Source: Burkholderiales bacterium JOSHI_001
GTDB taxonomy: Bacteria; Pseudomonadota; Gammaproteobacteria; Burkholderiales; Burkholderiaceae_C
Length of the DNA stretch: 64,000 nucleotides
Assembly: GCA_000244995.1 (NCBI GenBank)
Contig: CM001438.1
Coordinates: forward strand, 2,132,090-2,196,089
Direction of reading: 5' to 3'
Part shown: positions 24,424 to 36,977 of the stretch, in pieces
Layout of the letters: the number at the start of each line of letters is the position of its first letter
Position numbering within the stretch: the stretch's first letter is position 1
Position numbers and translations under genes: made by a program
Notes under the pieces: model-generated
What the model saw: only the letters and a program-made list of their open reading frames with translations
Databases searched by the model: none
What the model was told of the DNA's origin: nothing

Positions 24424-24930
24424 CTAGGCCATGGCCTGCGGGGGAGAGAGCAGTTGGTTGCGCAGCAGCGACAGGCGCTGGGTGAGCTGGCGGATGTCGT
24501 CCAGCGAGCAGGCGGTGGCGCAGGCGATGGCCTGGGGCACCGCCAACGCGCGCTTTTTCAGTGCCCGGCCCGCCGGTGAAAGCCGAAGCAGCACGCGGCG
24601 TTCGTCGGCGGCGTCGCGCAGGCGGTTGACCAGGCCCTGCTGCTCCAGGCGCTTGAGCAGCGGGGTCAGGGTGCCGGAATCCAGGGTCAGGCGCTCGCCC
24701 AGCTGCGACACGGTGAGGCCGTCGCCTTCCCACAGCACCAGCAGCACCAGGTACTGTGGGTAGGTGATGCCCAGCGGTTCCAGCAGCGGCTTGTAGGCCT
24801 TGGTCATGGCCAGCGAGCCGGCATACAGCGCAAAGCACAGCTGGTGGTCCAGCGCCAGCCAGTCGGTGCCGGCGGGAAGGGCGGCTGCGGTGGGAGCGGC
24901 AGCTGTGCGGGGCGGGCGGCGCGAAGGCAT
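24424..24930 (-). CDS. ohrR: MarR family repressor OhrR
   Basis: A 168-residue MarR-type winged-helix repressor. The reactive cysteine is in the first helix ([38 protein letters not shown], Cys near residue 32), as in OhrR. Recognition helix and wing: [21 protein letters not shown] and [13 protein letters not shown]. Oxidation of the cysteine by organic peroxide releases DNA. ATG 24930 is used; the start at 24963 would lie inside the operator palindrome. Confidence 0.92.
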   Translation of the reverse strand: MPSRRPPRTAAAPTAAALPAGTDWLALDHQLCFALYAGSLAMTKAYKPLLEPLGITYPQYLVLLVLWEGDGLTVSQLGERLTLDSGTLTPLLKRLEQQGLVNRLRDAADERRVLLRLSPAGRALKKRALAVPQAIACATACSLDDIRQLTQRLSLLRNQLLSPPQAMA

Positions 24931-24942
24931 GGGGTGAATGTA

Positions 24943-24963
24943 GTGTGCAATTGAATTGCACAC
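24943..24963 (-). promoter_or_regulatory. OhrR operator
   Basis: GTGTGCAATTGAATTGCACAC is a perfect 21-base palindrome 12 bases before ohrR. It resembles known OhrR operators, which are AT-rich CAATT/AATTG repeats. It should give autoregulation and control of ohr. Confidence 0.85.
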
Positions 24964-25069
24964 AATTGAAATGGTCTTTGAAAGGCCGCTGCGCCAGGGT
25001 GCCAGGGCACCGGCGAGCGGCCGTGGGCGGCGCGGCTGGCGCCGACAGGCCTGGGGCCGCCTGGCCCCC

Positions 25070-25576
25070 TCAGGCCTCGGCCGGGATGCGCAGCACCTGG
25101 CCCGGGTAGATCTTGTCCGGGTGGCTGAGCATGGGCTTGTTGGCCTCGAAGATGGCCTGGTACTTGTTGGGCGTGTCGTAGAAGGCCTTGGAGATCTTGG
25201 ACAGGTTGTCGCCCTTCTCCACGGTGTAGTACTGGGCTTCGTCGGCCGGTTCGGCCACGGTCATCATGTCGTTCACGGCGGCCACATGTTCCACGTTGCC
25301 GCAGCACAGCAGCACCTTTTCCTTGGTGTCCTGGTCGGGCGCCACGCCAGCCACGGTGACCGTGGAGCTGGGGGCGTCGAAGGCCACGTCCAGCGCCTCG
25401 ACATTCAGGTTCATCGCCCGGATGTAGGTGGCGATGGCGTCGCCGGCGGCGGCGCTCAGCGCGGCCACGTTGTCCGGCGACGGGTCGGCCTTCACCGCCT
25501 CGGTGGCGGCCTGGGCGCCTTCGTGGCGGTGGAACAGCTTCTCGCCGGCTTCCTTGATAAAGCTCATCAGTCCCAT
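25070..25576 (-). CDS. LysM/BON-domain protein (YgaU/Kbp-like)
   Basis: A 168-residue protein resembling E. coli Kbp (YgaU), a potassium-binding protein. It has an N-terminal BON domain (IATYIRAMNLNVEALDVAFD, then TVTVAGVAPDQDTKEKVLLCCGNVEHVAAVND) and a C-terminal LysM domain (YYTVEKGDNLSKISKAFY to HPDKIYPGQVLRIP). There is no signal peptide, as in Kbp. GAGGAG precedes ATG 25576 well. The gap 25577-25813 holds nothing recognised. Confidence 0.87.
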   Translation of the reverse strand: MGLMSFIKEAGEKLFHRHEGAQAATEAVKADPSPDNVAALSAAAGDAIATYIRAMNLNVEALDVAFDAPSSTVTVAGVAPDQDTKEKVLLCCGNVEHVAAVNDMMTVAEPADEAQYYTVEKGDNLSKISKAFYDTPNKYQAIFEANKPMLSHPDKIYPGQVLRIPAEA

Positions 25577-25813
25577 GGTTCGCTCCTCTGCGGTGGTTGG
25601 GTTGCCCACTGTAGCCGGTGCGGGCCCGGGCGCTGTGACGGGGTGAGACGGGAAGAGGTGCGCGCCCGGGATGGGCGGCTCGAACGGGGAGGACGCCGAG
25701 GCCGCTGGAACGTGGGAGGAACGCTCCCGGACGCGCCCCGCCAGTGTGGCGGGGCCGCGTTGCTGGCGCTGCGGCGGGATGTTGCGCCGGTGTTTCCGGC
25801 GTGTTCTACCGGG

Positions 25814-26395
25814 TCAGTGGTCGTGCTGGCAGCCGGGGCCGTGGACATGCCCGTGGTCATGGTCATGGCCATGGCCATGCGCGTGGTCATGACCCTGCGC
25901 GTGCCCATGGGCGTGGTGGGCGTGATCATGGGCCGGGCCGGCGGCCAGCCCGCTCCCGGTGTCGGGGTCGAAGCCGGCCATTGCGTCGCTCACGATCAGG
26001 TGCTGCTGGCGCAGGCGCTGTGCCAGCGCGGCGTCGGGCGCCAGCAACAGGCCGTCGGCCTGCACCTCCACCGCCACATGCTGGCTGCCCAACTGGTAAG
26101 CCACCCGCAGCAGGTCGCGCGGGCTGCCATGTTCGGCGCAGGCCCGCACCACCATCACCGGCTGCGGCGCCGCGCGCACCTGCACCAGCGAACCGTCCTC
26201 GGCCAGCAGCACGTCGCCGCCGCGCAGCGCGCTGCCGGGGGGCAGGGCCACCGCCAGGGCGCGTCCGCCGGAGTCGGTGGCGCTGAAGGCGGCCTGCTGG
26301 CGCTGGTCCCAGGCCAGTTCGACCGTGGCCGCGCGCTTCAATAACACCGCGGCGAGGCCGCGGCCCTGGGGAATGACTTTGGTGACCTTGAGCAT
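25814..26395 (-). CDS. ureE: urease accessory protein UreE, stand-alone
   Basis: A 193-residue nickel metallochaperone. The N-terminal domain ([33 protein letters not shown]) and the central metal-binding domain ([24 protein letters not shown]) are typical of UreE. The C-terminus is a nickel-binding tail with about 20 histidines ([20 protein letters not shown] and more). UreE normally lies within ureDABCEFG; here no other urease gene is near. Either it serves a distant urease operon or it is a metal-storage paralogue. Confidence 0.9.
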   Translation of the reverse strand: MLKVTKVIPQGRGLAAVLLKRAATVELAWDQRQQAAFSATDSGGRALAVALPPGSALRGGDVLLAEDGSLVQVRAAPQPVMVVRACAEHGSPRDLLRVAYQLGSQHVAVEVQADGLLLAPDAALAQRLRQQHLIVSDAMAGFDPDTGSGLAAGPAHDHAHHAHGHAQGHDHAHGHGHDHDHGHVHGPGCQHDH

Positions 26396-26464
26396 GTGCC
26401 CATTGTCGCGCGCTCCGGGCGGGCGCGCCCTGTGGCAACATGGCCGGCAGCTCTGAAGCGACCC

Positions 26465-28705
26465 ATGACCCCACCGCAGCGCGCGACTCCCCCCGGCCCG
26501 CAGGCCGTGACCGCGCTGATGCGCGCGTCCCACCCCGACCCCTACGCCGTGCTGGGCCTGCATGCCGATGGGCCCGGCGCCTGGCAGGTCCGCGCCTTGC
26601 TGCCCGGGGCCTTGGCGGTGCAGGCGGTGGCCAGCGCCGACGGCGCGCCGCTGGCCGACCTGGCCCGGGTGCCTGGCAGCGACCTGTTCTGCGCCGCGCT
26701 GTCGGGGCCGGCCGAGCGCTTTGCCTACCGCTTACGCGTCACCTGGCAGCGCCCCGGGGGCGAGCCCGTGGTGACCGAGATCGAAGACCCTTACCGCTTC
26801 GCGCCCCTGCTGTCCGACATGGACCTGTGGCTGCTGGCCGAAGGCACCCACCAGCGGCCCTTCGAGCGCCTGGGCGCGCACCTGGTTGAGCACGAAGGCG
26901 TGGCCGGTGTGCGCTTCGCGCTGTGGGCGCCGAATGCGCAGCGGGTGTCGGTGGTGGGCGACTTCAACCACTGGGACGGCCGTCGCCACATGATGCGCTT
27001 GCGCCGCGAATGCGGCGTCTGGGAAGCCTTCGTGCCGCACATGCAGGCAGGCGACCTGTACAAGTACGAACTGGTGGACGCCCAAGGCGGGCTGTCCTTG
27101 CGTGCCGACCCGGTGGCCTTCGCGGCCGAATTGCGACCGGGCACGGCGTCCAAGGTGTGGCGCCTGCCGCCCAAGGCAGGGCGCTCGCCGTCGGCGGCTT
27201 CCAATGCGCTGGACGCGCCCATGTCCGTCTATGAAGTGCATGCGCCGTCCTGGCGCCGTCCGGCCGATGGCGGCCAGCGCTGGGCCGGCTGGCGCGAACT
27301 GGCCACCACCCTGGTGCCCTATGCGCGCGACCTGGGCTTCACCCACCTGGAACTGTTGCCGGTGCACGAGCACCCCTTCGACGGGTCCTGGGGCTACCAG
27401 CCCACGGGCCTGTACGCGCCCACCGCGCGCCTGGGCACGCCGGACGATTTCCGCGCCTTCGTGGACGCGGCCCACGAAGCGGGACTGGGCGTCATCATCG
27501 ACTGGGTGCCGGGCCACTTCCCGACCGACGCCTTTGCGCTGGCGAAATTCGACGGCACGCACCTGTACGAACACGCCGACCCGCGCGAGGGCTACCACCC
27601 CGACTGGAACACCCTCATCTACAACTTTGGCCGGGTGGAAGTGCGCAACTTCCTGGTCGGCAACGCGCTGTACTGGTGTGAACACTTCGGCATCGACGGC
27701 CTGCGCGTGGACGCGGTGGCGTCCATGCTGTACCGCGACTACAGCCGCAAGGCCGGCGAATGGGTGCCCAACCGCCATGGCGGGCGTGAAAACCTCGAAG
27801 CGGTGGACTTCCTGCGCCGCATGAACCACAGCGTGGGCACCCAGGCGCCGGGCGTGGCCACCATCGCCGAAGAATCCACCGCCTGGCCCGGCGTCAGCCG
27901 CCCGCCCAGCGACGACCTGCAATCGGGTGGCCTGGGCTTCCACTACAAGTGGAACATGGGCTGGATGAACGACACCCTGCGCTACCTGGCGCGCGAGCCC
28001 GTCTACCGCCCCCACCACCACGACGAATTGCGCTTCGGGCTGATGTACGCCTTCAGCGAAAACTTCCTGCTGCCGCTGTCGCACGACGAGGTGGTGCACG
28101 GCAAGGGCTCGCTGCTCACCCGCATGCCGGGCGATGAATGGCAGCGATTTGCCCACCTGCGCCTGCTGTATGGCTGGATGTGGGCCCACCCGGGCAAGAA
28201 GCTGCTGTTCATGGGCGGCGAAATCGCCCAGGAACGCGAATGGAATGCCGATGCGGCACTCGACTGGCACCTGCTGGAACACGGCCCGCAGGCCGCCCGC
28301 CATGCCGGCGTGCAGCGCCTGGTGCGCGACCTGAACAGCGTGATGCGCCACTTCCCCGCGCTGCACGCCCAGGACGCGCAGCCGCAGGGCTTCGAGTGGG
28401 TGCGCCACGACGACGCGGCGCAGTCCACCTTCAGCTTCGTGCGCCGCGCGCCGGACGGCAGCCAGGTGCTGGTGCTGGCCAATTTCACGCCGGTGCCGCG
28501 CCTGGGTTTTCGCATCGGCGTGCCCGGCGGCCTGGCCGGCCAGCGCTGGCGCGAGGTGATCAACACCGACCTCGGTGTGTATGGCGGCAGCGGTGTGGCC
28601 ACCGGCCTGGCTGAATTGCAGGCCGTGCCCAGTGACGGCCATGCGGCCAGCCTGTTGTGCGACCTGCCGCCGCTGGCGGCCGTGTACTGGGTGCTGAGCG
28701 AATGA
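26465..28705 (+). CDS. glgB: 1,4-alpha-glucan branching enzyme GlgB
   Basis: A 746-residue GH13 enzyme that makes alpha-1,6 branches in glycogen. An N-terminal beta domain and a CBM48 ([22 protein letters not shown], near residue 155) precede the catalytic barrel. Catalytic residues: Asp in [18 protein letters not shown], Glu in [13 protein letters not shown], and the third site in [15 protein letters not shown]. It is the first gene of a five-gene glycogen operon; the TGA overlaps the glgX ATG. The start ATG 26465 is 69 bases from the divergent ureE start. Confidence 0.96.
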   Translation: MTPPQRATPPGPQAVTALMRASHPDPYAVLGLHADGPGAWQVRALLPGALAVQAVASADGAPLADLARVPGSDLFCAALSGPAERFAYRLRVTWQRPGGEPVVTEIEDPYRFAPLLSDMDLWLLAEGTHQRPFERLGAHLVEHEGVAGVRFALWAPNAQRVSVVGDFNHWDGRRHMMRLRRECGVWEAFVPHMQAGDLYKYELVDAQGGLSLRADPVAFAAELRPGTASKVWRLPPKAGRSPSAASNALDAPMSVYEVHAPSWRRPADGGQRWAGWRELATTLVPYARDLGFTHLELLPVHEHPFDGSWGYQPTGLYAPTARLGTPDDFRAFVDAAHEAGLGVIIDWVPGHFPTDAFALAKFDGTHLYEHADPREGYHPDWNTLIYNFGRVEVRNFLVGNALYWCEHFGIDGLRVDAVASMLYRDYSRKAGEWVPNRHGGRENLEAVDFLRRMNHSVGTQAPGVATIAEESTAWPGVSRPPSDDLQSGGLGFHYKWNMGWMNDTLRYLAREPVYRPHHHDELRFGLMYAFSENFLLPLSHDEVVHGKGSLLTRMPGDEWQRFAHLRLLYGWMWAHPGKKLLFMGGEIAQEREWNADAALDWHLLEHGPQAARHAGVQRLVRDLNSVMRHFPALHAQDAQPQGFEWVRHDDAAQSTFSFVRRAPDGSQVLVLANFTPVPRLGFRIGVPGGLAGQRWREVINTDLGVYGGSGVATGLAELQAVPSDGHAASLLCDLPPLAAVYWVLSE

Positions 28706-30861
28706 AGACGATGCTGGGCGGCGGGACCCCCTTGGGCCAGGCCCTGCCGCTGGGCCGTGAGACCGCTCGGCCGCCGGCCCCGCTGTCGGCCGGCCGGCCC
28801 TGGCCCCTGGGCGCCACGCCGGACGAGCGCGGCGTGAACTTCGCCCTGGCCGCGCCGGGCGCCGACGCGGTGGAGTTGTGCCTGTTCAACGACGCCGGCG
28901 TCGAAGCCCAGCGCCTGATGCTGCGCAACCCCACCCACGGCGTGTGGCACGCCCACCTGGCCGGCGTGGGAGAAGGCCTGGTGTACGGCTGGCGGGTGCA
29001 CGGCCCCTGGGCGCCGGCCCAGGGCCAGCGCTTCAACCCCAGCAAATTGCTGCTGGACCCGTATGCGCGCGAGGTGCTGGGCCGCTACGACGGCAGCGAA
29101 CTGATGTTGGGCCACGACCCGCAGGACCCCAGCCAGCCCGACCGGCGCGACAACGCGGCCGTGGCCTTGAAGGCCCGCGTGGTGGCCGACCCCGCGGCCC
29201 TGCCTGAAAGCGCCCATGTGCGCGTGCCGCCGGCCGCCACCGTGCTGTACGAAGCGCATGTGAAGAGCGCCACCCAGCGCCACCCCGGCGTGCCCAAGGC
29301 CTTGCGCGGTACCTATGCCGGCTTCGCCCACCCGGAGATGCTGGACCACCTGCAGCACCTGGGGGTCACCACCGTCAGCCTGATGCCCCTGCACCAGCGG
29401 GTGGACGAGGCCCGGCTGCTGGCCCTGGGCCTGTCCAACCACTGGGGCTACAACCCGGTGGCCTGGATGGCGCCGGAGTCGCGCTTTGCCGGTGCGGGCG
29501 GCGGTGGCGGCGCGCTGCCGGCTCCGGGCCATGCGCTGCGCGAATGCCGCGCCATGGTGGCCGCCCTGCATGCGCGGGGCTTCGAGGTGGTGCTGGACGT
29601 GGTGTTCAACCACAGCGCCGAACTGGACGAACTGGGCCCGACCTTCCACCTGCGGGGCATGGACAACGCCCACTACCACCTGCTGGCGCGTGGCGACGCC
29701 GCGAAGTACGACAACCACACCGGCTGCGGCAACACCCTGAACCTGATGCAGCCACGCACCCTGCAGCTGGTGATGGATGCGCTGCGCTTCTGGGTGCAGG
29801 TGATCGGGGTGGACGGCTTCCGATTCGACCTGGCCAGCGCCCTGGTGCGCGGCGACAGCGGCTTCACGGCCCAGGCGCCGCTGCTGGCCGCCATCGCCCA
29901 GGACCCGGCCCTGGCCACCACCAAGCTGATCGCCGAGCCCTGGGACATCGGCCCCGGCGGCTACCGCCTGGGCGCCTTCCCGCCCGGTTGGGCCGAATGG
30001 AACGACCGCTACCGCGACACCCTGCGCCGCTTCTGGCTGCGCGGGCAGGCCCACCGCGGCGACTTTGCCCATGCGCTGGCCGGCTCGTCCAGCCTGTTCG
30101 CCCCCAGCCGGCGCGCGCCCACGGCCAGCATCAACTTCATCACCGCGCACGACGGCTTTACCCTGGCCGACCTGGTCAGCCACCGCGAACGCCACAACCA
30201 GGCCAATGGCGAAGACAACCGCGACGGCCACGGCCACAACCTGTCCACCCACTGTGGCGTGGAAGGGCCCAGCACCGACCCCGCGGTGCGCGCGCAGCGC
30301 CAGCAGTTGCAGCGCGCGCTGCTGGCCACGCTGTTCACCAGCCTGGGCACGCCCATGCTGCTGTCGGGCGACGAGATCGGCCACAGCCAGCGCGGCAACA
30401 ACAACGCCTATTGCCAGGACAACGACATCACCTGGCTGAACTGGCCCCAGGCCGATGCCGGCCTGGCCGATTTCACCGCCCGCTGCATCCGCCTGCGGCG
30501 CCAGGTGCTGGCGTCCTGCCCCAGCGGCGGTGCGCGCTGGTTGAGCCATGCCGACGTCAGCTGGCTCACGCCCGAAGGCTTGGCCCTGGGCTCGGCCGAC
30601 TGGGAACACCCCACCGACCACGCGCTGGCGGTCTGGCTCACGCCCGGCCGCGCCGACCCCCAGGCCACGCCCACCGGCACGCAGTGGCTGATGCTGGTGA
30701 ACGCCGACGACCGGGCGCGCCGCTTCACGCTGCCGGGCGCACCGGCCTGGCGCCTGGCGCTGCGCAGCGACGCGGGTGCCGTGCCCATGCTGGACGAGGT
30801 GCTGGGCGCGCAGGTGGATGTCCCTGCGTCAAGCCTGTGGCTGGCGCAACGATCACAATGA
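28702..30861 (+). CDS. glgX: glycogen debranching enzyme GlgX
   Basis: A 719-residue GH13 isoamylase-type enzyme that removes alpha-1,6 side chains left by the phosphorylase. CBM48 is near residues 35-120 ([29 protein letters not shown]). The catalytic nucleophile region is [16 protein letters not shown], the acid [20 protein letters not shown], and the third site [15 protein letters not shown]. It starts within the glgB stop codon (ATGA), so the two are coupled. Confidence 0.95.
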   Translation: MKTMLGGGTPLGQALPLGRETARPPAPLSAGRPWPLGATPDERGVNFALAAPGADAVELCLFNDAGVEAQRLMLRNPTHGVWHAHLAGVGEGLVYGWRVHGPWAPAQGQRFNPSKLLLDPYAREVLGRYDGSELMLGHDPQDPSQPDRRDNAAVALKARVVADPAALPESAHVRVPPAATVLYEAHVKSATQRHPGVPKALRGTYAGFAHPEMLDHLQHLGVTTVSLMPLHQRVDEARLLALGLSNHWGYNPVAWMAPESRFAGAGGGGGALPAPGHALRECRAMVAALHARGFEVVLDVVFNHSAELDELGPTFHLRGMDNAHYHLLARGDAAKYDNHTGCGNTLNLMQPRTLQLVMDALRFWVQVIGVDGFRFDLASALVRGDSGFTAQAPLLAAIAQDPALATTKLIAEPWDIGPGGYRLGAFPPGWAEWNDRYRDTLRRFWLRGQAHRGDFAHALAGSSSLFAPSRRAPTASINFITAHDGFTLADLVSHRERHNQANGEDNRDGHGHNLSTHCGVEGPSTDPAVRAQRQQLQRALLATLFTSLGTPMLLSGDEIGHSQRGNNNAYCQDNDITWLNWPQADAGLADFTARCIRLRRQVLASCPSGGARWLSHADVSWLTPEGLALGSADWEHPTDHALAVWLTPGRADPQATPTGTQWLMLVNADDRARRFTLPGAPAWRLALRSDAGAVPMLDEVLGAQVDVPASSLWLAQRSQ

Positions 30862-30910
30862 AAAGCAAGGCCCCGATGCGGGCCCCGAATTCAAAGACGG
30901 AGACACGACC

Positions 30911-32176
<1,266 letters not shown>

Positions 32177-32187
32177 CGGGCGCTCGC

Positions 32188-33642
32188 ATGCGGGTCCTGC
32201 AGGTCAGCGCCGAGATCTTTCCCCTGCTGAAGACCGGTGGCCTGGCCGACGTGGCCGGGGCGCTGCCGGCCGCACTGCTTCGACAAGGCGTGGAGTTGCG
32301 CGCCTTGCTGCCCGGCTTTCCAGCCATCGAGGCCGCCCTGGCCGACGCGGTGGACGTGGCCCCGCTGCCCACCCCTTGGGGCGACGCGGTGCAGATGCGC
32401 TACGGGCGCCTGGCCGCGCTGGACGGGTTGCCGGCCTACGTGGTGCACGCGCCCGCGCTCTACGGCCGGCCCGGCAATCCCTACCACGACGCCCATGGCC
32501 AGCCCTATGCCGACAACCACCGCCGCTTCGCGCTGCTGGGCTGGGCCGCGGCGCGCCTGGCCCAGGGGCTGGACGCCTACTGGGCGCCGCGCGTGGTGCA
32601 CAGCCACGACTGGCATGCGGCGCTGGCCAACGCCTACATCGCGCTGGCCCCGGCGTCGGATCGGGCCGGCGTGGGCACGGTCTACACCGTGCACAACCTG
32701 GCCTACCAGGGCCTGTTCGCGCCACAGCTTCTGGGTGAATTGGGCCTGCCGCCCAGTGCCTTCGCGGTGGCCGGGCTGGAGTTCCATGGCCAACTGTCCT
32801 TCATGAAGGCCGGGCTGTACTACGCCCAGCGCATCACCACCGTCAGCCCCAGCTACGCCCGCGAGATCCAGACGCCCGAGCAGGGCTTCGGCCTGGACGG
32901 CCTGCTGCGCGACCGCGCCAGCGACACCCTGGGCATCCTCAATGGTGTGGACGAAGGCGTGTGGAACCCGGCCGCCGATGCGCACATCCCGGTGCGTTTT
33001 GACGCCGGCAAACCCGGCGCCAAGGCCAGGTGCAAGGCCGCACTGCAGGCCGATCTGGGCCTGGCGGTGCAGGACGACAAGCCGCTGTTCGCCATCGTCA
33101 GCCGCCTGGCGGAACAAAAGGGCCTGCCGCTGTTGCTGGCCGCGCTGCCCGAGATCACCTCGCGCGGCGGCCAGCTGGCGCTGCTGGGCAGTGGTGACGC
33201 CGCGCTGGAGACCGCCTTCCGCGAGGCCGCCGCCGCCTTGCCGCAGCAGGTGGCGGTGCGCATCGGCTACGACGAGCCGCACGCCCATCGCCTTTTTGCC
33301 GGCAGCGACGTCACCCTGGTGCCCAGCCTCTACGAGCCCTGCGGCCTGACCCAGATGTACGGCCTGCGCTATGGCAGCCTGCCCCTGGTGCGCCGCGTGG
33401 GCGGGCTGGCCGACACGGTGGTGGACTGTTCGCTGGAGAACATGGCCGAAGGCAGCGCCAACGGTTTTGTCTTCGACCGCTTTGCGGTTGAAGACCTGGG
33501 CCGCGCCATCCGCCGGGCCTTCGCCCTGCACGCCCGCCACGGCGACTGGCGCGCGGTGCAGCGCCGGGCCATGGCCCAGCATTTCGGCTGGGACGCGCCA
33601 GCCGCGGCCTACGCCGCGCTGTACCGCCAACTGGCGGCGTGA
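32188..33642 (+). CDS. glgA: glycogen synthase GlgA
   Basis: A 484-residue GT5 glycosyltransferase that extends alpha-1,4 glucan from ADP-glucose. The ADP-glucose loop KTGGLADV is at residues 15-22. The C-terminal Rossmann half has SRLAEQKGLPLLLAALPEI and the PSLYEPCGLTQMYGLRYGSLPLVRRVGGLADTV block with the catalytic Glu. It starts 11 bases after glgC in the same transcript. Confidence 0.96.
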   Translation: MRVLQVSAEIFPLLKTGGLADVAGALPAALLRQGVELRALLPGFPAIEAALADAVDVAPLPTPWGDAVQMRYGRLAALDGLPAYVVHAPALYGRPGNPYHDAHGQPYADNHRRFALLGWAAARLAQGLDAYWAPRVVHSHDWHAALANAYIALAPASDRAGVGTVYTVHNLAYQGLFAPQLLGELGLPPSAFAVAGLEFHGQLSFMKAGLYYAQRITTVSPSYAREIQTPEQGFGLDGLLRDRASDTLGILNGVDEGVWNPAADAHIPVRFDAGKPGAKARCKAALQADLGLAVQDDKPLFAIVSRLAEQKGLPLLLAALPEITSRGGQLALLGSGDAALETAFREAAAALPQQVAVRIGYDEPHAHRLFAGSDVTLVPSLYEPCGLTQMYGLRYGSLPLVRRVGGLADTVVDCSLENMAEGSANGFVFDRFAVEDLGRAIRRAFALHARHGDWRAVQRRAMAQHFGWDAPAAAYAALYRQLAA

Positions 33643-33694
33643 GAATCGGCGCCGCACCAACCTGGGGCGGCATTCATTTCGCTAGGGCCTGCTG

Positions 33695-36172
<2,478 letters not shown>

Positions 36173-36245
36173 CGCCGTCGTTCCCGGCGGCTCAAGTTCG
36201 TGCGGGCCTGGCCGAAAAGGACGGTATCCCGTTTCACGGACTGCC

Positions 36246-36929
36246 ATGGCCGCCGAGCGCCGCAACCACTACCGCATCCTGTTCGTCCAGCCCGAGGCGC
36301 CGCCGGAGGTGATCAAGGCCGCCTGGCGCGCGCTGATGAGCACGCTGCGCGCCCACCCCGACCTGGGCGGTGACGGCGAGCAGGCCGCCCGGCTGAACGC
36401 CGCCTACGCGGTGCTGAGCGACCCCCAGCAGCGCCTGGCCTACGACCGCAGCCTGCGCCGGCCGGGGCGGGGCGCCGCAGCGGTCGCTCAGGCCGCAGTG
36501 GCCGACCCGGGCTGCCCCTTCTGCGGCCATGCGCTGCCCGACCGCATGGGGCGCGACAGCAGCTGCGGCGCCTGCGGCAGCCCGCTGTGGCCCGCGCCGC
36601 GGGCCGAGCGGCATGCCAAGGCCGAAGTGCTGGGCCGCCGCCGCGCCGAGCGCCTGGTGCGCAACACCGTGGTGCTGTTGCGCCAACCGGGCCTGACCGG
36701 CGAGCGCCGCGCACAGCTGCGCGACCTGTCACTCGGCGGGCTGGCCCTGGTGGCCGGCCAGCGCCTGAGCCCCGGCAGCGTCTTCCGCGTGCAGGCGCCG
36801 CAATTCGACGCCCTGGCCCTGGTGGTGTCCTGCCGCGCAGTGCAGGCCGGCCACAGCGTGCACGCCCGGCTGCTGACGCTGAAGGTGCTGCCCGGCAGCC
36901 AGGGTGCGGTGCTGGACCTGCGGGCCTGA
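36246..36929 (+). CDS. J-domain, zinc-ribbon and PilZ domain protein
   Basis: A 227-residue three-part protein. A J domain (residues 5-75) has the HPD motif (RAHPDLGGDGEQAARLNAAYAVLSDP), a four-cysteine zinc ribbon follows (CPFCG then CGACG, near 94-117), and the C-terminus is PilZ-like, with RRRAERLVRN and DLSLGGLAL, the RxxxR and D/NxSxxG elements that bind cyclic di-GMP. J domains recruit DnaK, so this may couple a c-di-GMP signal to chaperone activity. It follows glgP by 73 bases on the same strand. The combination is unusual. Confidence 0.78.
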   Translation: MAAERRNHYRILFVQPEAPPEVIKAAWRALMSTLRAHPDLGGDGEQAARLNAAYAVLSDPQQRLAYDRSLRRPGRGAAAVAQAAVADPGCPFCGHALPDRMGRDSSCGACGSPLWPAPRAERHAKAEVLGRRRAERLVRNTVVLLRQPGLTGERRAQLRDLSLGGLALVAGQRLSPGSVFRVQAPQFDALALVVSCRAVQAGHSVHARLLTLKVLPGSQGAVLDLRA

Positions 36930-36977
36930 AGTACCCCGTTGCCGCAGGCCAGGGCGCGCATGCCTGGCAGCGCAGCT

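Noticed and set aside
23939-24961. 340-codon minus frame covering ohr and part of ohrR
   Set aside because: Only the segment from ATG 24373 is Ohr; the upstream part is out of frame with the clear OhrR protein.
25814-25940. GGTCATGGCCATGGCC-type tandem repeat
   Set aside because: Codons of the histidine-rich tail of UreE, not an independent repeat.
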